A stretch of DNA of 64,000 nt from Dugong dugon (taxonomy: Eukaryota > Chordata > Mammalia > Sirenia > Dugongidae): assembly GCA_030035585.1 (NCBI GenBank), contig CM057481.1, positions 58,227,128 to 58,291,127 on the forward strand. The letters run 5' to 3'. Under the pieces are notes generated by a model that did not search any database, was not told the DNA's origin, and saw only the letters and a program-made list of their open reading frames with translations. Both the position numbers and the translations under genes were made by a program. Position 1 is the first letter of the stretch. The number at the start of each line of letters is the position of its first letter. Below, one piece after another: positions 1 through 10,055 of this stretch.

Positions 1-1299
1 TAGAAATTTATCCATTTCCTCTAGGTTTTCAAATTTGTTGGAATATAGTTTTTCATAATATTCTGTTATAATCCTTTTTATTTCAGTTGGGTCTGTTGTA
101 ATGTCCCCCATTTCATTTCTTATTTGGGTTATTTGTGCCCTCTGCTGTTTTTCTTTTGTCAGTCTGGCCAGTGGTTTGTCGATTTTGTTGATTCTTTCAA
201 AGAACCAACTTTTGGTTTTGTAGATTCTTTCTATTGTTTTTCTGTTCTCTATTTCATTGATTTCTGCTCTGATCTTTACTATTTCCTTTCTTCCGGTAGT
301 TGTAGGCTTTTTTTGTTGTTCTCTTTCTATTTGTTTGAGTTCTGTAGTTAATGTTTTGATTTTGTCCCTTTCTTCTTTTTTGATATGTGCATCTATTGCT
401 ATAAATTGTCCTCTGAGGACTGCCTTTGCTGTGTCCCAAAGGTTTTGGTATGATGTGTTTTCATTTTCATTTGATTCTAGGAATTTTTTAATTCCATCTC
501 TGATTTCTTCTATTACCCATTGATGTGTAAGCAGATTATTATTCAGTTTCCATGTGTTTGATTTTTTTTCCTTGCTCTTTCTAGTGTTAATTTCTACCTT
601 GATGGCATTGTGGTCAGAGAAGATACTGTGAATTATCTCAGCATTTTGGATCTTGTTGAGGATTGCTCTGTGGCCTAAGATGTGGTCTATTCTGGAGAAC
701 GTTCCATGTGCATTGGAAAAGAATGTGTACTTTGCAGCGGTTGGATGGATTGTTCTATATATGTCTATGAGGTCCAGTTGGCTGATTGTGTCCTTTAGGT
801 CTTCTGTATCTTTGCTGAGTTTCTTTTTAGTTGTTCTGTCCTTTACTGAGAGTGGTGTGTTGAAGTCTCCTACTATTATTGTGGAACTGTCAATTTCTCT
901 TTTCAGTGCTGTTAGAGTTTTTTTTATGTATTTTGGAGCCCTGTCATTGGGTGCATAGATATTTATTATGGTTATGTCTTCATGATGGATCATCCCCTTA
1001 ATCATTATATAGTGTCCTTCTTTGTCTTTTATGGTAGATTTTGTTTTAAAGTCTATTTTATCTGAGATTAGAATTGCCACTCCTGCTCTTTTTTGATAGT
1101 TGTTAGCTTGATATATTTTTTTCCAACCTTTGATTTTTAATAAATTCACATCTTTGTTTCTAAGATGTATCTCTTGTAGACAGCAAATAGATGGATCCTG
1201 TTTTCTTATCCATTCTGCCACTCTCCGTCGCTTTATGGGTGCATTGAGTCCATTTACGTTCAGTGTAATTATTGATAGATGTGAATTTGTTGCTGTCAT
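1..1299 (-). CDS. L1 ORF2 protein, N-terminal part (endonuclease), runs off the edge
   Basis: ORF2 encodes the endonuclease and reverse transcriptase that nicks target DNA and copies L1 RNA. Only the first 433 codons are visible. They begin MTATNSHLSIITLNVNGLN and are open to base 1. The residue numbering matches human ORF2p exactly: N14 (LNVNG), E43 (CCLQE), D145 and N147 (GDFN), D205 (RIDHI) and H230 (SDHNA) are all present. The AP-like endonuclease occupies residues 1-240; the rest is the linker ahead of the reverse transcriptase domain, ending at the ENLEEMDKFL motif. The RT domain and its FADD motif lie outside the window, so full coding potential is unknown. The ATG overlaps the stop of a small upstream frame as ATGA. 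Confidence 0.93.
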   Translation of the reverse strand, partial: MTATNSHLSIITLNVNGLNAPIKRRRVAEWIRKQDPSICCLQEIHLRNKDVNLLKIKGWKKIYQANNYQKRAGVAILISDKIDFKTKSTIKDKEGHYIMIKGMIHHEDITIINIYAPNDRAPKYIKKTLTALKREIDSSTIIVGDFNTPLSVKDRTTKKKLSKDTEDLKDTISQLDLIDIYRTIHPTAAKYTFFSNAHGTFSRIDHILGHRAILNKIQNAEIIHSIFSDHNAIKVEINTRKSKEKKSNTWKLNNNLLTHQWVIEEIRDGIKKFLESNENENTSYQNLWDTAKAVLRGQFIAIDAHIKKEERDKIKTLTTELKQIEREQQKKPTTTGRKEIVKIRAEINEIENRKTIERIYKTKSWFFERINKIDKPLARLTKEKQQRAQITQIRNEMGDITTDPTEIKRIITEYYEKLYSNKFENLEEMDKFL

Positions 1300-1529
1300 T
1301 TTGTAGTGCTTTTTTTTGTGATGCTGAAGTTTTCTTTGTTCTTCTTACTCTCTTGTGCTGAGTTCCTTTTGTTTGTGGATTTTGTGTTCATTTCTTTTGT
1401 TTTTGTAGGTTTTGTTTTTGTTGAGACTTTATGTTTTTCGTCTTTATTTTTATGAGTTGGTTTGTTAACTTTTTTTGTGGTTACCATGAATTTTACCCTT
1501 ATCTTTATAATTTTGAAGCAGTCTACCAT
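1296..1529 (-). other. Small lysine-rich frame in the L1 inter-ORF spacer
   Basis: A 77-codon frame lies in the 431-bp spacer between ORF1 and ORF2. Its product is very basic and rich in Lys, Thr and Asn (for example KTKPTKTKEMNTKSTNKRNS) with no recognisable domain. Its TGA overlaps the ORF2 ATG as ATGA, a geometry that could allow termination-reinitiation. Human L1 has a spacer of only about 60 bp. The composition follows from A-rich sequence, so it may be chance rather than a protein. Confidence 0.35.
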
Positions 1530-1730
1530 TACTTGGTATCGCCTTGCCTTCTTCTCCTTTAGAAGGTTCTATACCTATGCCGTTTGTTCCCTCTTTCATT
1601 GTTTTGATGTTGTTGTCATCCTTTGATTGATTTCTCTGATTCCCTGTTGTATATCTTTTGTTTTTGGAAAGTCGTCTGTAGTTCAGTTCCTAGAATGGTA
1701 TCTGGTTCATGTTAACCTGCGTCCTAGGTC

Positions 1731-2780
1731 CTAGGTCCTGCCTGAGGGCTTAAGCTGTTTGTCCTCAGATCGAAGAACTCCCTTTAATAATTCTTGTAAG
1801 TTTGGTTTGACTTTTGCATATTCCTTTAGTTTCTGTTTATCTGGAAATGACCTAATTTCACCATCAAATCTGAATGAGAGTTTTGCAGGATATATTATTC
1901 TTGGCTGACAATTTTTTTCTTTCAAGATTTTATATATGTCATCCCATTGCCTTCTTGCCTGCATGGTTTCTGCTGAATAATCTGAGCTTAGTCTTATTGT
2001 TTCTCCTCTGTATGTGACTTCTTGTTTTTCACGAGCTGCTCTCAGGATTCTTTGTTTGTCTTTAGTTTTAGCGAGTGTGAATATGATATGTCTTGGTGAT
2101 TTTCTTTTGGGGTCTCTTCTATATGGGGTTCGTTGAGCTTCTTGGATGACCAGCTTTTCATCTTTCATGATATTGGGAAAGTTTTCTGTTAGCAGTTCGT
2201 CAATGATCCTCTCTGTGTTTTCTGTTTTCTCCCCCTGTTCTGGTATGCCAATCACTCGTAAGTTTTTGCTTTTAATTGTGTCCCACATAACTCTCAGGGT
2301 CTCTTCATTTTTCTTTGTTCTTTTTTCTGAGTTTTCCTGAAACAGAGTTGTATCCAAGTGTTTGTCTTCAGTTCCACTGATCCTGTCTTCCATGGTTTCA
2401 AATCTACTTCTCAGCCCTTCTATGACACCGTCCATTTCTGAAATCTTGTTGTTTATCTTTTGGATTTCTAATTGTTGTTTTTGTATAATTTCGAGTTGTG
2501 AATTTATTTTGGCATTTTGTTCTTGCATCATCTTCCTGAATTCTTCCAATTTTTTGTCTGTATTTTCCATAAATTTGTCTATTTTTTCCTCATGTTTGAC
2601 AGCTTTTTGCCTCAGTTCTTGGAAAATTCCGAGTATTAGTGATTTGAGTTCCGTATCAGGTACTTCTAGTGCATTTTCTTCCACAGGAGAGTTATCTGGT
2701 GTTTTAATTTGGACGCCTATTGGAGCCATCTTGTCTTGTTTTTGTAAATGTTTTGATATTGTTTGCTGTTTTCGGGGCAT
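1731..2780 (-). CDS. L1 ORF1 protein, intact
   Basis: ORF1p is the trimeric RNA-binding chaperone that coats L1 RNA in the cytoplasmic ribonucleoprotein. The 349-residue frame is complete, close to the 338 residues of human ORF1p. Residues 1-50 are a basic and then acidic N-terminus. Residues about 50-140 form a heptad-patterned coiled coil (EEKIDKFMENTDKKLEEF, KQQLEIQKINNKISEM). Residues about 150-245 are the RRM-like domain with LRVIGIPE and QEAQRTPYR. Residues 250-330 are the C-terminal domain with RHIIFTLAKTKDK, AAREKQEVTYRG and LSSDYSAETMQARRQW, and it ends LQELLKGVLR. No frameshift or stop is present. The ATG has a weak -3 context (T), and an overlapping upstream frame (2892-2704) covers it. 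Confidence 0.95.
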   Translation of the reverse strand: MPRKQQTISKHLQKQDKMAPIGVQIKTPDNSPVEENALEVPDTELKSLILGIFQELRQKAVKHEEKIDKFMENTDKKLEEFRKMMQEQNAKINSQLEIIQKQQLEIQKINNKISEMDGVIEGLRSRFETMEDRISGTEDKHLDTTLFQENSEKRTKKNEETLRVMWDTIKSKNLRVIGIPEQGEKTENTERIIDELLTENFPNIMKDEKLVIQEAQRTPYRRDPKRKSPRHIIFTLAKTKDKQRILRAAREKQEVTYRGETIRLSSDYSAETMQARRQWDDIYKILKEKNCQPRIIYPAKLSFRFDGEIRSFPDKQKLKEYAKVKPNLQELLKGVLRSEDKQLKPSGRT

Positions 2781-3336
2781 TCAGTAGATATTTCTCTCGT
2801 TTATCGATTGTAGATTTTTTTTTTTCGTTCTTGTGGTACAGCTGGGCAGATCTAGTTGAGGAGGAGCCACTGGGATGGGTTGCTTGTGGCACTCACCGCA
2901 GCCACCAGGACGGTCGGTAGTCAGTGCTGGGCAGGTTCCAATAGGGCGTGCCTGCACCGCTTGGTGATGTGATGTCTAGTGCACGGTGCAGGTAGGTAGG
3001 GTGCAGCGGGAAGATGGTTATGTGTGAAGCTAAGCGGTAGTTCTGTCTCCGACCAGATGCTCTGCAAGGCTGCTCTCCCGTTTGCTGGTCTCCGATAGGA
3101 ATCCAAGATGGTGGATCCGCGCTGCGTTAGCTGGTAAGGAATCTCTGCCTGAGTCTCTCCTCGCTCTCCGTTCTCTTTTAGTATTCTCACTCCGTTTTGT
3201 GTTTGGCTGAGTTCTTTATCTCTTCATTTGGTGTTCTAGGGTTTCAGGATTGTTGATTCTCTGTTAGGCTTAGTTTTTCGGATCTTTGCTGTGGAGGGAC
3301 GGCGTGGTGTTTCTGCCTAGAGCGCCATCTTGCCCC
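2781..3336 (-). promoter_or_regulatory. L1 5' UTR with internal promoter and YY1 box
   Basis: This is the GC- and CpG-rich leader of the young L1. CAAGATGGC at 3332-3324 (minus strand), next to the 5' end, is a YY1 core; in other mammalian L1s this site positions transcription initiation. A second AAGATGG, on the plus strand near 3103-3110, points the opposite way. Several short frames lie in the leader, but none is recognisable. Confidence 0.75.
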
Positions 3337-4760
3337 TGAATCCTCAAGAACTTTTTAAATAGTTGGGATTTTTGGTTTTGAATTCCTGTTATTGACTTAT
3401 CTTTACCATTTTGTTGTTTAGTTGTGAAATGATTAAAATACACAGAAAAGTACAGAGAATACACCCGCTCCTCGCTTATCAACATGGTTAGGTTCCAAAG
3501 ACCAGGTCATTATGAGAAAATCAGCATTACGTGTAAGTGGAGGATGACCACATCAGATCACAAAACGGAGAATGACTACATCATTACATAACTGCCAACT
3601 TACATAATTGCCAAACCACTGAGAATCATGGGCCAGCCAAGCTGACACATAACCTTAACCATCACAGCCAGCATCACTCTCACCTTGCACATCAGCGTTC
3701 ATTATTGCCAGATGTGCATCATTAACACACAAAATAGTTGGATAGTAGATTTTTTACTATAGTCGTAAATGCGAAATGTAAGATATCAAGATAGTCAATA
3801 AGTGAGGAGTAGGTGTAACATGCTATATTCATGTGCCCATGACCCAGGATTGATAAATGTTAACTCTTTTTCTTGCTTGCTTCAGCATTTGCTTTTAAAG
3901 AAATAAAATATCAGATAAGCTTGACGTCCCCTTTGCACTGTCTTCCATTTTTCTGTCCCCAGAATCAACTTCTATCCTAACAGTGGTGTGTATCTTTCCT
4001 ATCTGTATTTGTATATATTTGCTACATAAACTGGATATAAATATTTTTATATAAATTGTGTATTGCACATTCTGCAATTTGCCTTTTGCACAGTATTATG
4101 TTTAGACACATATTGGGCAAATTTATTCATTTTCAGCTGCTATATAGAATCTCATCATTTATATGTCCATTCCCCTAGTTGTTTCCATCATGGTAATGAA
4201 TATCCTTATATTGCCTACTTATGCATGTGTGCATAAACATACCTGGAAGTGGGTATGTTTATCTTCAGTTCTACCAAATATTAGCAAATCATTTTCCCAA
4301 GTGGTTGTACCAATTTATGCTCATGCCAGAAGTTTATGAGAGTTAACTGTTTCTCTACATGCTTTTTAACACCTGGTATTAATAGACTTTAAATTTTAAA
4401 TTTAATTTTCAGAGTGTAAAATGTTGTCATTGTAGTTTTAATTTGCATTCCCCAAATTCCTAGTCAGGCTGAGCATATTTTCACATGTTTATTTGTGTTT
4501 TCTCATCTATGAATTACCTATTCATATTCTTTGACCATTTTTGTTTTGGGTTGTCATTTGTAGAAATTATTTTTAGATTCCAGATAACAATGCCTTTTCT
4601 GTTAAATGTCTTGCAAACATCTTCTCCCCATGTGTCTCTTAACATTGTTTATTGTGTCTTTTTTTGTACACAAGTTTTTAATTTTTACATAGTCAAATAT
4701 CAATATTTTCTCTTATAATCTGTTCCCTTTTTGCTTCGATATGAAAATAGTTTTCTAGTT
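3337..4760 (-). mobile_element. Old L1 (L1M type) 3' part, antisense, split by a MITE
   Basis: Both sides of the MITE at 3462-3815 carry antisense L1M 3' UTR and ORF2 C-terminal sequence. Examples are the antisense of the SLAIREMQIKTTMRYH region near 4430-4470 and the 'caaatcattttcccaagtgg' type sequence near 4285. It is heavily diverged, with no open frame. Confidence 0.75.
3462..3815. mobile_element. MITE, Tc1/mariner Tigger-like, 354 bp
   Basis: The 5' terminus CACCCGCTCCTCGCTTATCA and the reverse complement of the 3' terminus, CACCTACTCCTCACTTATTG, form imperfect inverted repeats about 22 bp long (5 mismatches). Both ends abut a TA dinucleotide (3460-3461 and 3816-3817), the TA target duplication of the mariner superfamily. 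No transposase frame is present, so it is non-autonomous. It sits inside an older L1, so it came later. Confidence 0.7.
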
Positions 4761-5896
4761 TCTGAAATAAATGGTTTAGAAGTTTTGTTTTTGTAAACAA
4801 AAGTCTTTGATATACCTGAAGCACTTTTTCTATGTTGTGTGATGCAAAATGAAGGAGAAAGAATGGATGAAATCATTGGACCTCTATCTTACCTGTAACA
4901 GATGAGATAAACGAGGTATGTGCCTTAACTTTGGGTAGAATATCTGATGAATCATGCTAAGTCATTCCTTAAAAATTGTATTGACAGTGTTACCTGCTCC
5001 ACTTATTTAAGTGCTTTCTAATGTACATAAATTGCTTTTTTCTACAAGTTGGAAGATATGGTAAAATACTTAATATTTCCTACATGGTAGATCTATGAAT
5101 ATTAGTATATGGGAAAAAAAAAAAAGAAACTCTGAGGCTGCTGCTTTGCTTCAGTCAACACGGGGATGCATTGGAACTAGAACTGTTCAGCAAAGAAAGA
5201 ACGTGGACTTGGATAATTTTGTTGTCTCTTGAGTCAGATAGTCATAGGTTGACTACTGTTTAATTTCATTTTAATGTGTCTTTATTATTTTTTAAGGAAT
5301 TTTGAGAATGAAGGTCATATTTGAACATATATATGTAAATCCATCCCTAAAATAAGAATAAATAATTACTTGGGTTTTCTGCAATTGGATTAATGAACCC
5401 TGTTCTAATCCTTTACTGGGTCAGCACTAAACAAAACTAAGTTGTATGGTAGAATCTTTTTATTATGCCTTGGTGAAAAATAGGATTTCTTCAGTACCAA
5501 GAATTTGCTAACACAGCTTTTTGCCCATATCTGTGTATGTGGTTGGATTTATTTAGTAGATATTTCATAAGCTTTTTATATCCAGCAAAAATATATCTGA
5601 GCAAGAAGACTAAACTTGGCTGACCAAATCTGGCTGTCCATAAAACAATTAAGTTTGTATTCAACTCTAATACAATAGTACATCATCCCTACACCTCAGC
5701 TAGGGAGTTCTCTGATACTTTCCTTCTGAAGTTCCCTTTTGACTTCCCACAGTACTACCCATTATGCTGGATAGTGCCACACCTTTTCTGGAGCTTTACT
5801 TGACCACTCAAATACAGAGGCAAAAAGAATATATGTCCCTTAGTTTACAGAAAAACAAAGGAGCAAAACAGGGAGAATGGAAACACAGCTTTCGTA
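4761..5896. other. No recognisable feature
   Basis: AT-rich sequence with an A12 tract near 5114. I see no coding frame, RNA gene or assignable repeat. Confidence 0.5.
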
Positions 5897-6099
5897 TACA
5901 CTAGTTGCCATTGAGTAGATTCCAACTCATGGTGACCTCACGTGTCAGAGTAGAACTGTGTTCCATAGGGTTTTCAATGGCTGATTTTTTGGAAGTAGAT
6001 CACCAGGCCTTTCTTCTGAGGTACTTCGGGTGGACTCTAACCTCTAACCTTTTGGTTAGCAGCCTAGAGTGTTAACCCTTTGCACCACTCAGGGTCTCC
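5897..6099 (-). mobile_element. Afrotherian tRNA-derived SINE, type A
   Basis: On the minus strand it begins GGAGACCCTGAGTGGTGCAA, with a tRNA-like A box, B box (GGTTAGAGTCC) and the body GAAAGGCCTGGTGATCTACT, and ends ATGGCAACTAG. Type A is the 'ggagtccctgggtggtgcaa' subfamily of this window. Confidence 0.9.
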
Positions 6100-6638
6100 C
6101 ACAGCCTCACAACAAATGTATAATTAGGGGAAGTCAGAGTTGTGATATTAGCCCTCATAGATTGGTTGAAAACTCATAAGAATGAGAAAATGATGTAAGT
6201 TTCAAGATTCAAGAATGGCTAACTTTAAAAAGAAAAAAAATTAACACAAATGATATATCAGAAAGTGACTAATTGTACATTATATTCTAATGGAAAAGAG
6301 ATGCTACTCAGAGTTTATTACTCCTCTAAAATGAAATAACAAGAAGGAAAATAAAGATGTGAAGACAGTATATGTTTAAATAGGTTTCATTTCACATTAT
6401 CTAATTGGCACAGAAAGTGAAAGTTGGATTCAGGCTATTATCATAGACTCTGGTAACTTGCTTCTTTAAGTCAAACGGGAATATAAAAGATACATGTATT
6501 ATTCTTATTATGCTTCCAGCCCACCAAGGAAAATTAGGGTGCTGCACTTTCATCAATATTTATTAGAGCATTACAGTTCATGACATCTTAAGCAAAATAC
6601 CTTCAGTTGATATAGACAGATGATTAAAATTAACTGTA
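6100..6638. other. No recognisable feature
   Basis: AT-rich sequence without an open frame or assignable repeat. Confidence 0.5.
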
Positions 6639-7275
6639 TGAGAGCTCCAAAATTGAGGTGTTTGGCTAATATCAAATTGACTGGCCTGGGTCTGAGCCCT
6701 GACTCCATTCTGGCCCTTGCCTACTCTTCAGCAACTGTTAACCTCTGAGCAGACTTCATCTTGCAACTATGAAAATGTTTTCCTCTGTGGTTAAGCTAAC
6801 TCTGTGGAAACAATGTCTCTGAAGGGAGATTCCTGACAGGAGCCCCTTATCAGAAATCTCTTGAGCAAGCAACTCTCTGGGAGTGTTTGCTAAAGATGGT
6901 ATCTTGGCAGAATGTTCTCAGAAAGGAAAGTCCCGTGATTATCTTGTGATCACCCTGTAAACACTCTTTCAGTCTCAAACTTCTGCAGTTATGTAAGGGA
7001 ACCAATCAAAGAATCTCACATGTACACTTTAAACAAATCATTTTAAAGCCCCTGCTTCGAGTTATCCCGCTCCTGCTTCTCTGACTTTGGAACTACCAGT
7101 CAGAATATTGTACCTTTGGTTTTTGATTTTACCCTATAAATGTACCTCTGTAACTCCTTGGAGACTTTGGTTTCACTTTGTGAGATCAGATGTGTCCCTG
7201 GTTCGAACTGTTATGAGCATTCAATAAATTCCTTTGCTTTTATTTTAACAGAGTATGTGTTTTTACTCTTTGACA
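6639..7275 (+). mobile_element. Probable solo LTR fossil, ERV1-like
   Basis: About 630 bp with the layout of a retroviral LTR: a start near TGAGAGCTCC, a U3-like body, a TATA-like CCTATAAATG near 7133, and a polyadenylation signal AATAAA near 7224 followed by a T-rich R/U5-like end. No internal retroviral genes adjoin it, so it looks like a solo LTR. Edges are approximate and I could not fix a target duplication. The family call is tentative. Confidence 0.5.
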
Positions 7276-8309
7276 TGACTAAAGACCAAAAGCAGAAAAA
7301 TTTACTATGAGATAGCTTTATAAAATGTTCTCTATTACTTACTGACAGGTTTAAATGTGCATTATTTTAGAAAAGAAATTGAGCCTTTTTTTTTATAACA
7401 ATGCCAAGATACTATGTCATAACACAGTGTTCTGAAGAATTGAATTTAACTCAGTTATTATTATTACTATATTATTATTATATATTATATTACACCACCA
7501 GGGTTTCCATATTACATAAGGTTGGTATACATATCAATTTACTAAAAACCAAACCTGTTGCCATCAAGTTGATTCTGACTTGTAACTACCCTATTGATTA
7601 ACTAGAAGTTATGAAACTTATCCTCTGAAGAGCTCCAACATGCCCTAATTCAACTGTAAGAATTGCTTTGATAACACTCTCCTGGGAAAATTAGATGAAA
7701 GCTTGCTCTAGGAGTGATTAAGAGATTTATGAGATTTATACCCCAACATGAAAGCCCAGGATTTTAGGCTTATACTAATTGTTTCCAATCCTAAGTTCCA
7801 AAACTCTGACTCTGCTATTGAGATATCTTAACATATTTCAAAATGTGCTTCAGGAGTCCCACAATTGTTTAATTCAAGCATTATTTCATATATTTAAAAA
7901 CATTATTTACATGTAACACACACAAACCCACTTGTTCAAAGGTGTTAAATAGCAACTTCTAACACGTTAGAGAACATTAATACCAGACCTTGTGCTGTTA
8001 GGTGAAATTATTTAGGGACAAATTTCAAAATAACGTTTTCTCTGACATGTTTTTGAATATAACTGAACTTCTTGAAAATGTTATGCTAATTTTTAAAAAG
8101 GTTTGTGTGGCTTTGCCCTGGTCTTTTTTATTACTTGTTGAGACTCATGCATGTCTATCACATTAAATTACACATTTTACATCAGCCTTTGTGTCTTGCC
8201 AATATGTTATACAATATGAACAAGATTAATTTGGCTAATCAGGTTACAGTGTAGCATCCCTACAGCTGCAGACAGTGTTAGCAATAATACTGCTGTTTAT
8301 GATGTGAAA
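7276..8309. other. Mostly unassigned; SINE scraps at 7493-7595
   Basis: A TTA/ATT-rich simple stretch lies at about 7455-7492. A 5'-end SINE scrap (caccaccagggtttcc) at about 7493-7508 and a 3'-end scrap (accaaacctgttgccatcaa) at about 7546-7592 suggest an antisense type-B SINE. Nothing else is recognised. Confidence 0.5.
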
Positions 8310-8392
8310 CAAAATCCACATTTTATTTATCCATTCATCTATTGATGGACATTTAGGTTGTTTCCACATTTTAGCTATTGTAAATGGTTTTG
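8310..8392 (-). mobile_element. L1 ORF2 C-terminal fragment, antisense
   Basis: The sequence 'ccattcatctattgatggac' and 'ttaggttgtttccacatttt' is the antisense of the L1 ORF2 C-terminal region (the same block recurs at 22069-22110). It is followed directly by a SINE. Confidence 0.75.
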
Positions 8393-8401
8393 TTAAACCA
8401 G

Positions 8402-8605
8402 TAAGCAAACCAGTTGCCATTCAGTCGACTCCAACTCATGATGACCCCATATGTGTCAGAGTAGAACTGTGCTCCATAGGGTTTTCAGTGGCTGATTTCT
8501 TGGAAGCAGATGACCAGGCCTTTCTTCCAAGAAGCCTCTGGATGGACTCGAGTCACCAACCTTTCAGTTAGCAGCTGATGGGCCAAAGTTTGTGCTGCTG
8601 AAAGA
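8402..8605 (-). mobile_element. Afrotherian SINE, type A
   Basis: Antisense copy with the 'aaaccagttgccattcagtc' 3' end and the 'gaccaggcctttctt' body. The 5' end of the element (right side) is diverged or lost. Confidence 0.85.
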
Positions 8606-8992
8606 CTCATGGACTATTACTCAGCCATAAAAAAGAAATGAAGTTCTGATACACGCTACAACATGAATAAACCTTGAAAACATTATGCTGAGTGAAATAA
8701 GTCAGTCACAAAAGGACAAACGTTATAGGATCCCACTTACACAAAGTATCAAAAATAGGCCAAAGTATAGAGACCAAAGTTGATTGTGCTTGTCAGGGGT
8801 GGGAAGGAAGGGGAAAGAGGGAGTCATTGCTCAGTGGGCACTGAGCTTCTGTTAAGGGTGACAGAAAAGTTTGGAAATGAATAGTGGTAATGGTTACATA
8901 ACATGATGAACATAATTAGTGTCACTGAACTGTACGTGAGAAAATTGTTGAAATGGCAAATGTTTTGTTACATATATACTTACCACAATTTT
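8606..8992 (+). mobile_element. L1M 3' end, sense
   Basis: Contains 'ctattactcagccataaaaa', 'ttatgctgagtgaaataagt' and the terminal 'gttgaaatggcaaatgtttt', ending in a degraded A/T tract. Typical of L1MB-like 3' ends. Confidence 0.8.
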
Positions 8993-10046
8993 TTTTTAAA
9001 AATCATTTTACTATTTTGAAACTTGAACTGAGTATTTAATAGAGACAGCATTAAGGTAGATAACAGATTTTTTAAAAATAATTACACCAAGCATCACATT
9101 ATGTTACCAAGTAAATTTTAAAAGTATTTCCTACCAAAAATAGGAGATTAAATCTTTTTATCAACTCTTCTGAAATTTGAACTCTTACCCATTTAATTAT
9201 ATGAGCAATAGTTAGATATCGTTAATGAATAAATGCAGGAGAGAAATCTACCATGTTTGGGGTGGCTCAGGATCAGTTTAATTGTCCAGAACCGTGAGGC
9301 TGAAAAATGAACGGTTTAGAAACTACTATTTGCTCCTACTTAATGAATTAAGATTTTCTTCTTATCGTGCAGATGAGATTAGCTGAATGTTGAAGCTGAT
9401 AAAAGACTGCACCCGTCGTAAGTACGATGATAACGATAAGTCTTGCTTTCAAATTGTCAGTTTGTCAAAACGGTCTAATTATTTTCTCTGATTTTATAAA
9501 CAAATAAACTGTTATAAATGTGAGCTTTCTTTATGTGTTGAGCTTTTGTAAAGGATTTCTTTTGAAAAGTAAGTTCCACCATTCTTTAAAATTTTTGAAA
9601 ACTACTGCAATAAAACACATAGATCAAAATTAGTGGCTTTTAAATTGCACAAGTAAGTATTCAATATACTTCAACAATCATTGCTAAGTTTTTTTTTATT
9701 AGTTTGTTTTTTAAGCTCTAATTCTCTATTTGAAAACTACAGCTACCCAGATAGTCAATTTCAGTACTATCCTCTAAGCAACAAATATAAAAAGGTATTT
9801 TTACTATCTATAGTATTTGCCAAGGTTATTTTATAGGTTTGTATCTTCCAACTTGTCCTTCAGTGGCTTTTAAATTTCTCTTGGCACTGCCCATTGTTTG
9901 AATAAATTTTAATCATATTCATAGTGATACCTATGTTATAGCTAGCCTCCTCACAGGCATGATAAAGTCAGTCACATATTTAATGTGAAGGAGTATGAAG
10001 AAATGCTGTCTTTAAACAAGATGTACAATTTAGGGAGAAAAAAAAA
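8993..10046. other. No recognisable feature
   Basis: AT-rich unique-looking sequence. No frame, RNA gene or assignable repeat seen. Confidence 0.5.
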
Positions 10047-10055
10047 CTTAGGGAA

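Larger units (their letters stand above)
1..3336 (-). mobile_element. Young L1 LINE, 5'-complete, 3' part beyond the window
   Basis: Read on the minus strand, the element begins near 3336 with GGGGCAAGATGGCGCTC, the usual L1 promoter start, and runs through a CpG-rich 5' UTR, ORF1 (2780-1731), a long inter-ORF spacer (1730-1300) and ORF2 (from 1299 to the window edge). ORF1 is a single uninterrupted frame. I read ORF2 codon by codon and found no stop in its 433 visible codons. Many CpGs remain in the 5' UTR, which suggests a recent insertion, because methylated CpG decays quickly. Target duplications cannot be tested because the 3' end lies off the left edge. The flank just outside the 5' end is an old L1 fragment. 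Confidence 0.95.

Noticed and set aside
2704-2920. Frames on both strands over the L1 leader and ORF1 start, one resembling an antisense ORF0
   Set aside because: ORF0 is primate-specific and the plus-strand product shows no similarity to it. The minus-strand 62-codon frame is a plain upstream overlap.
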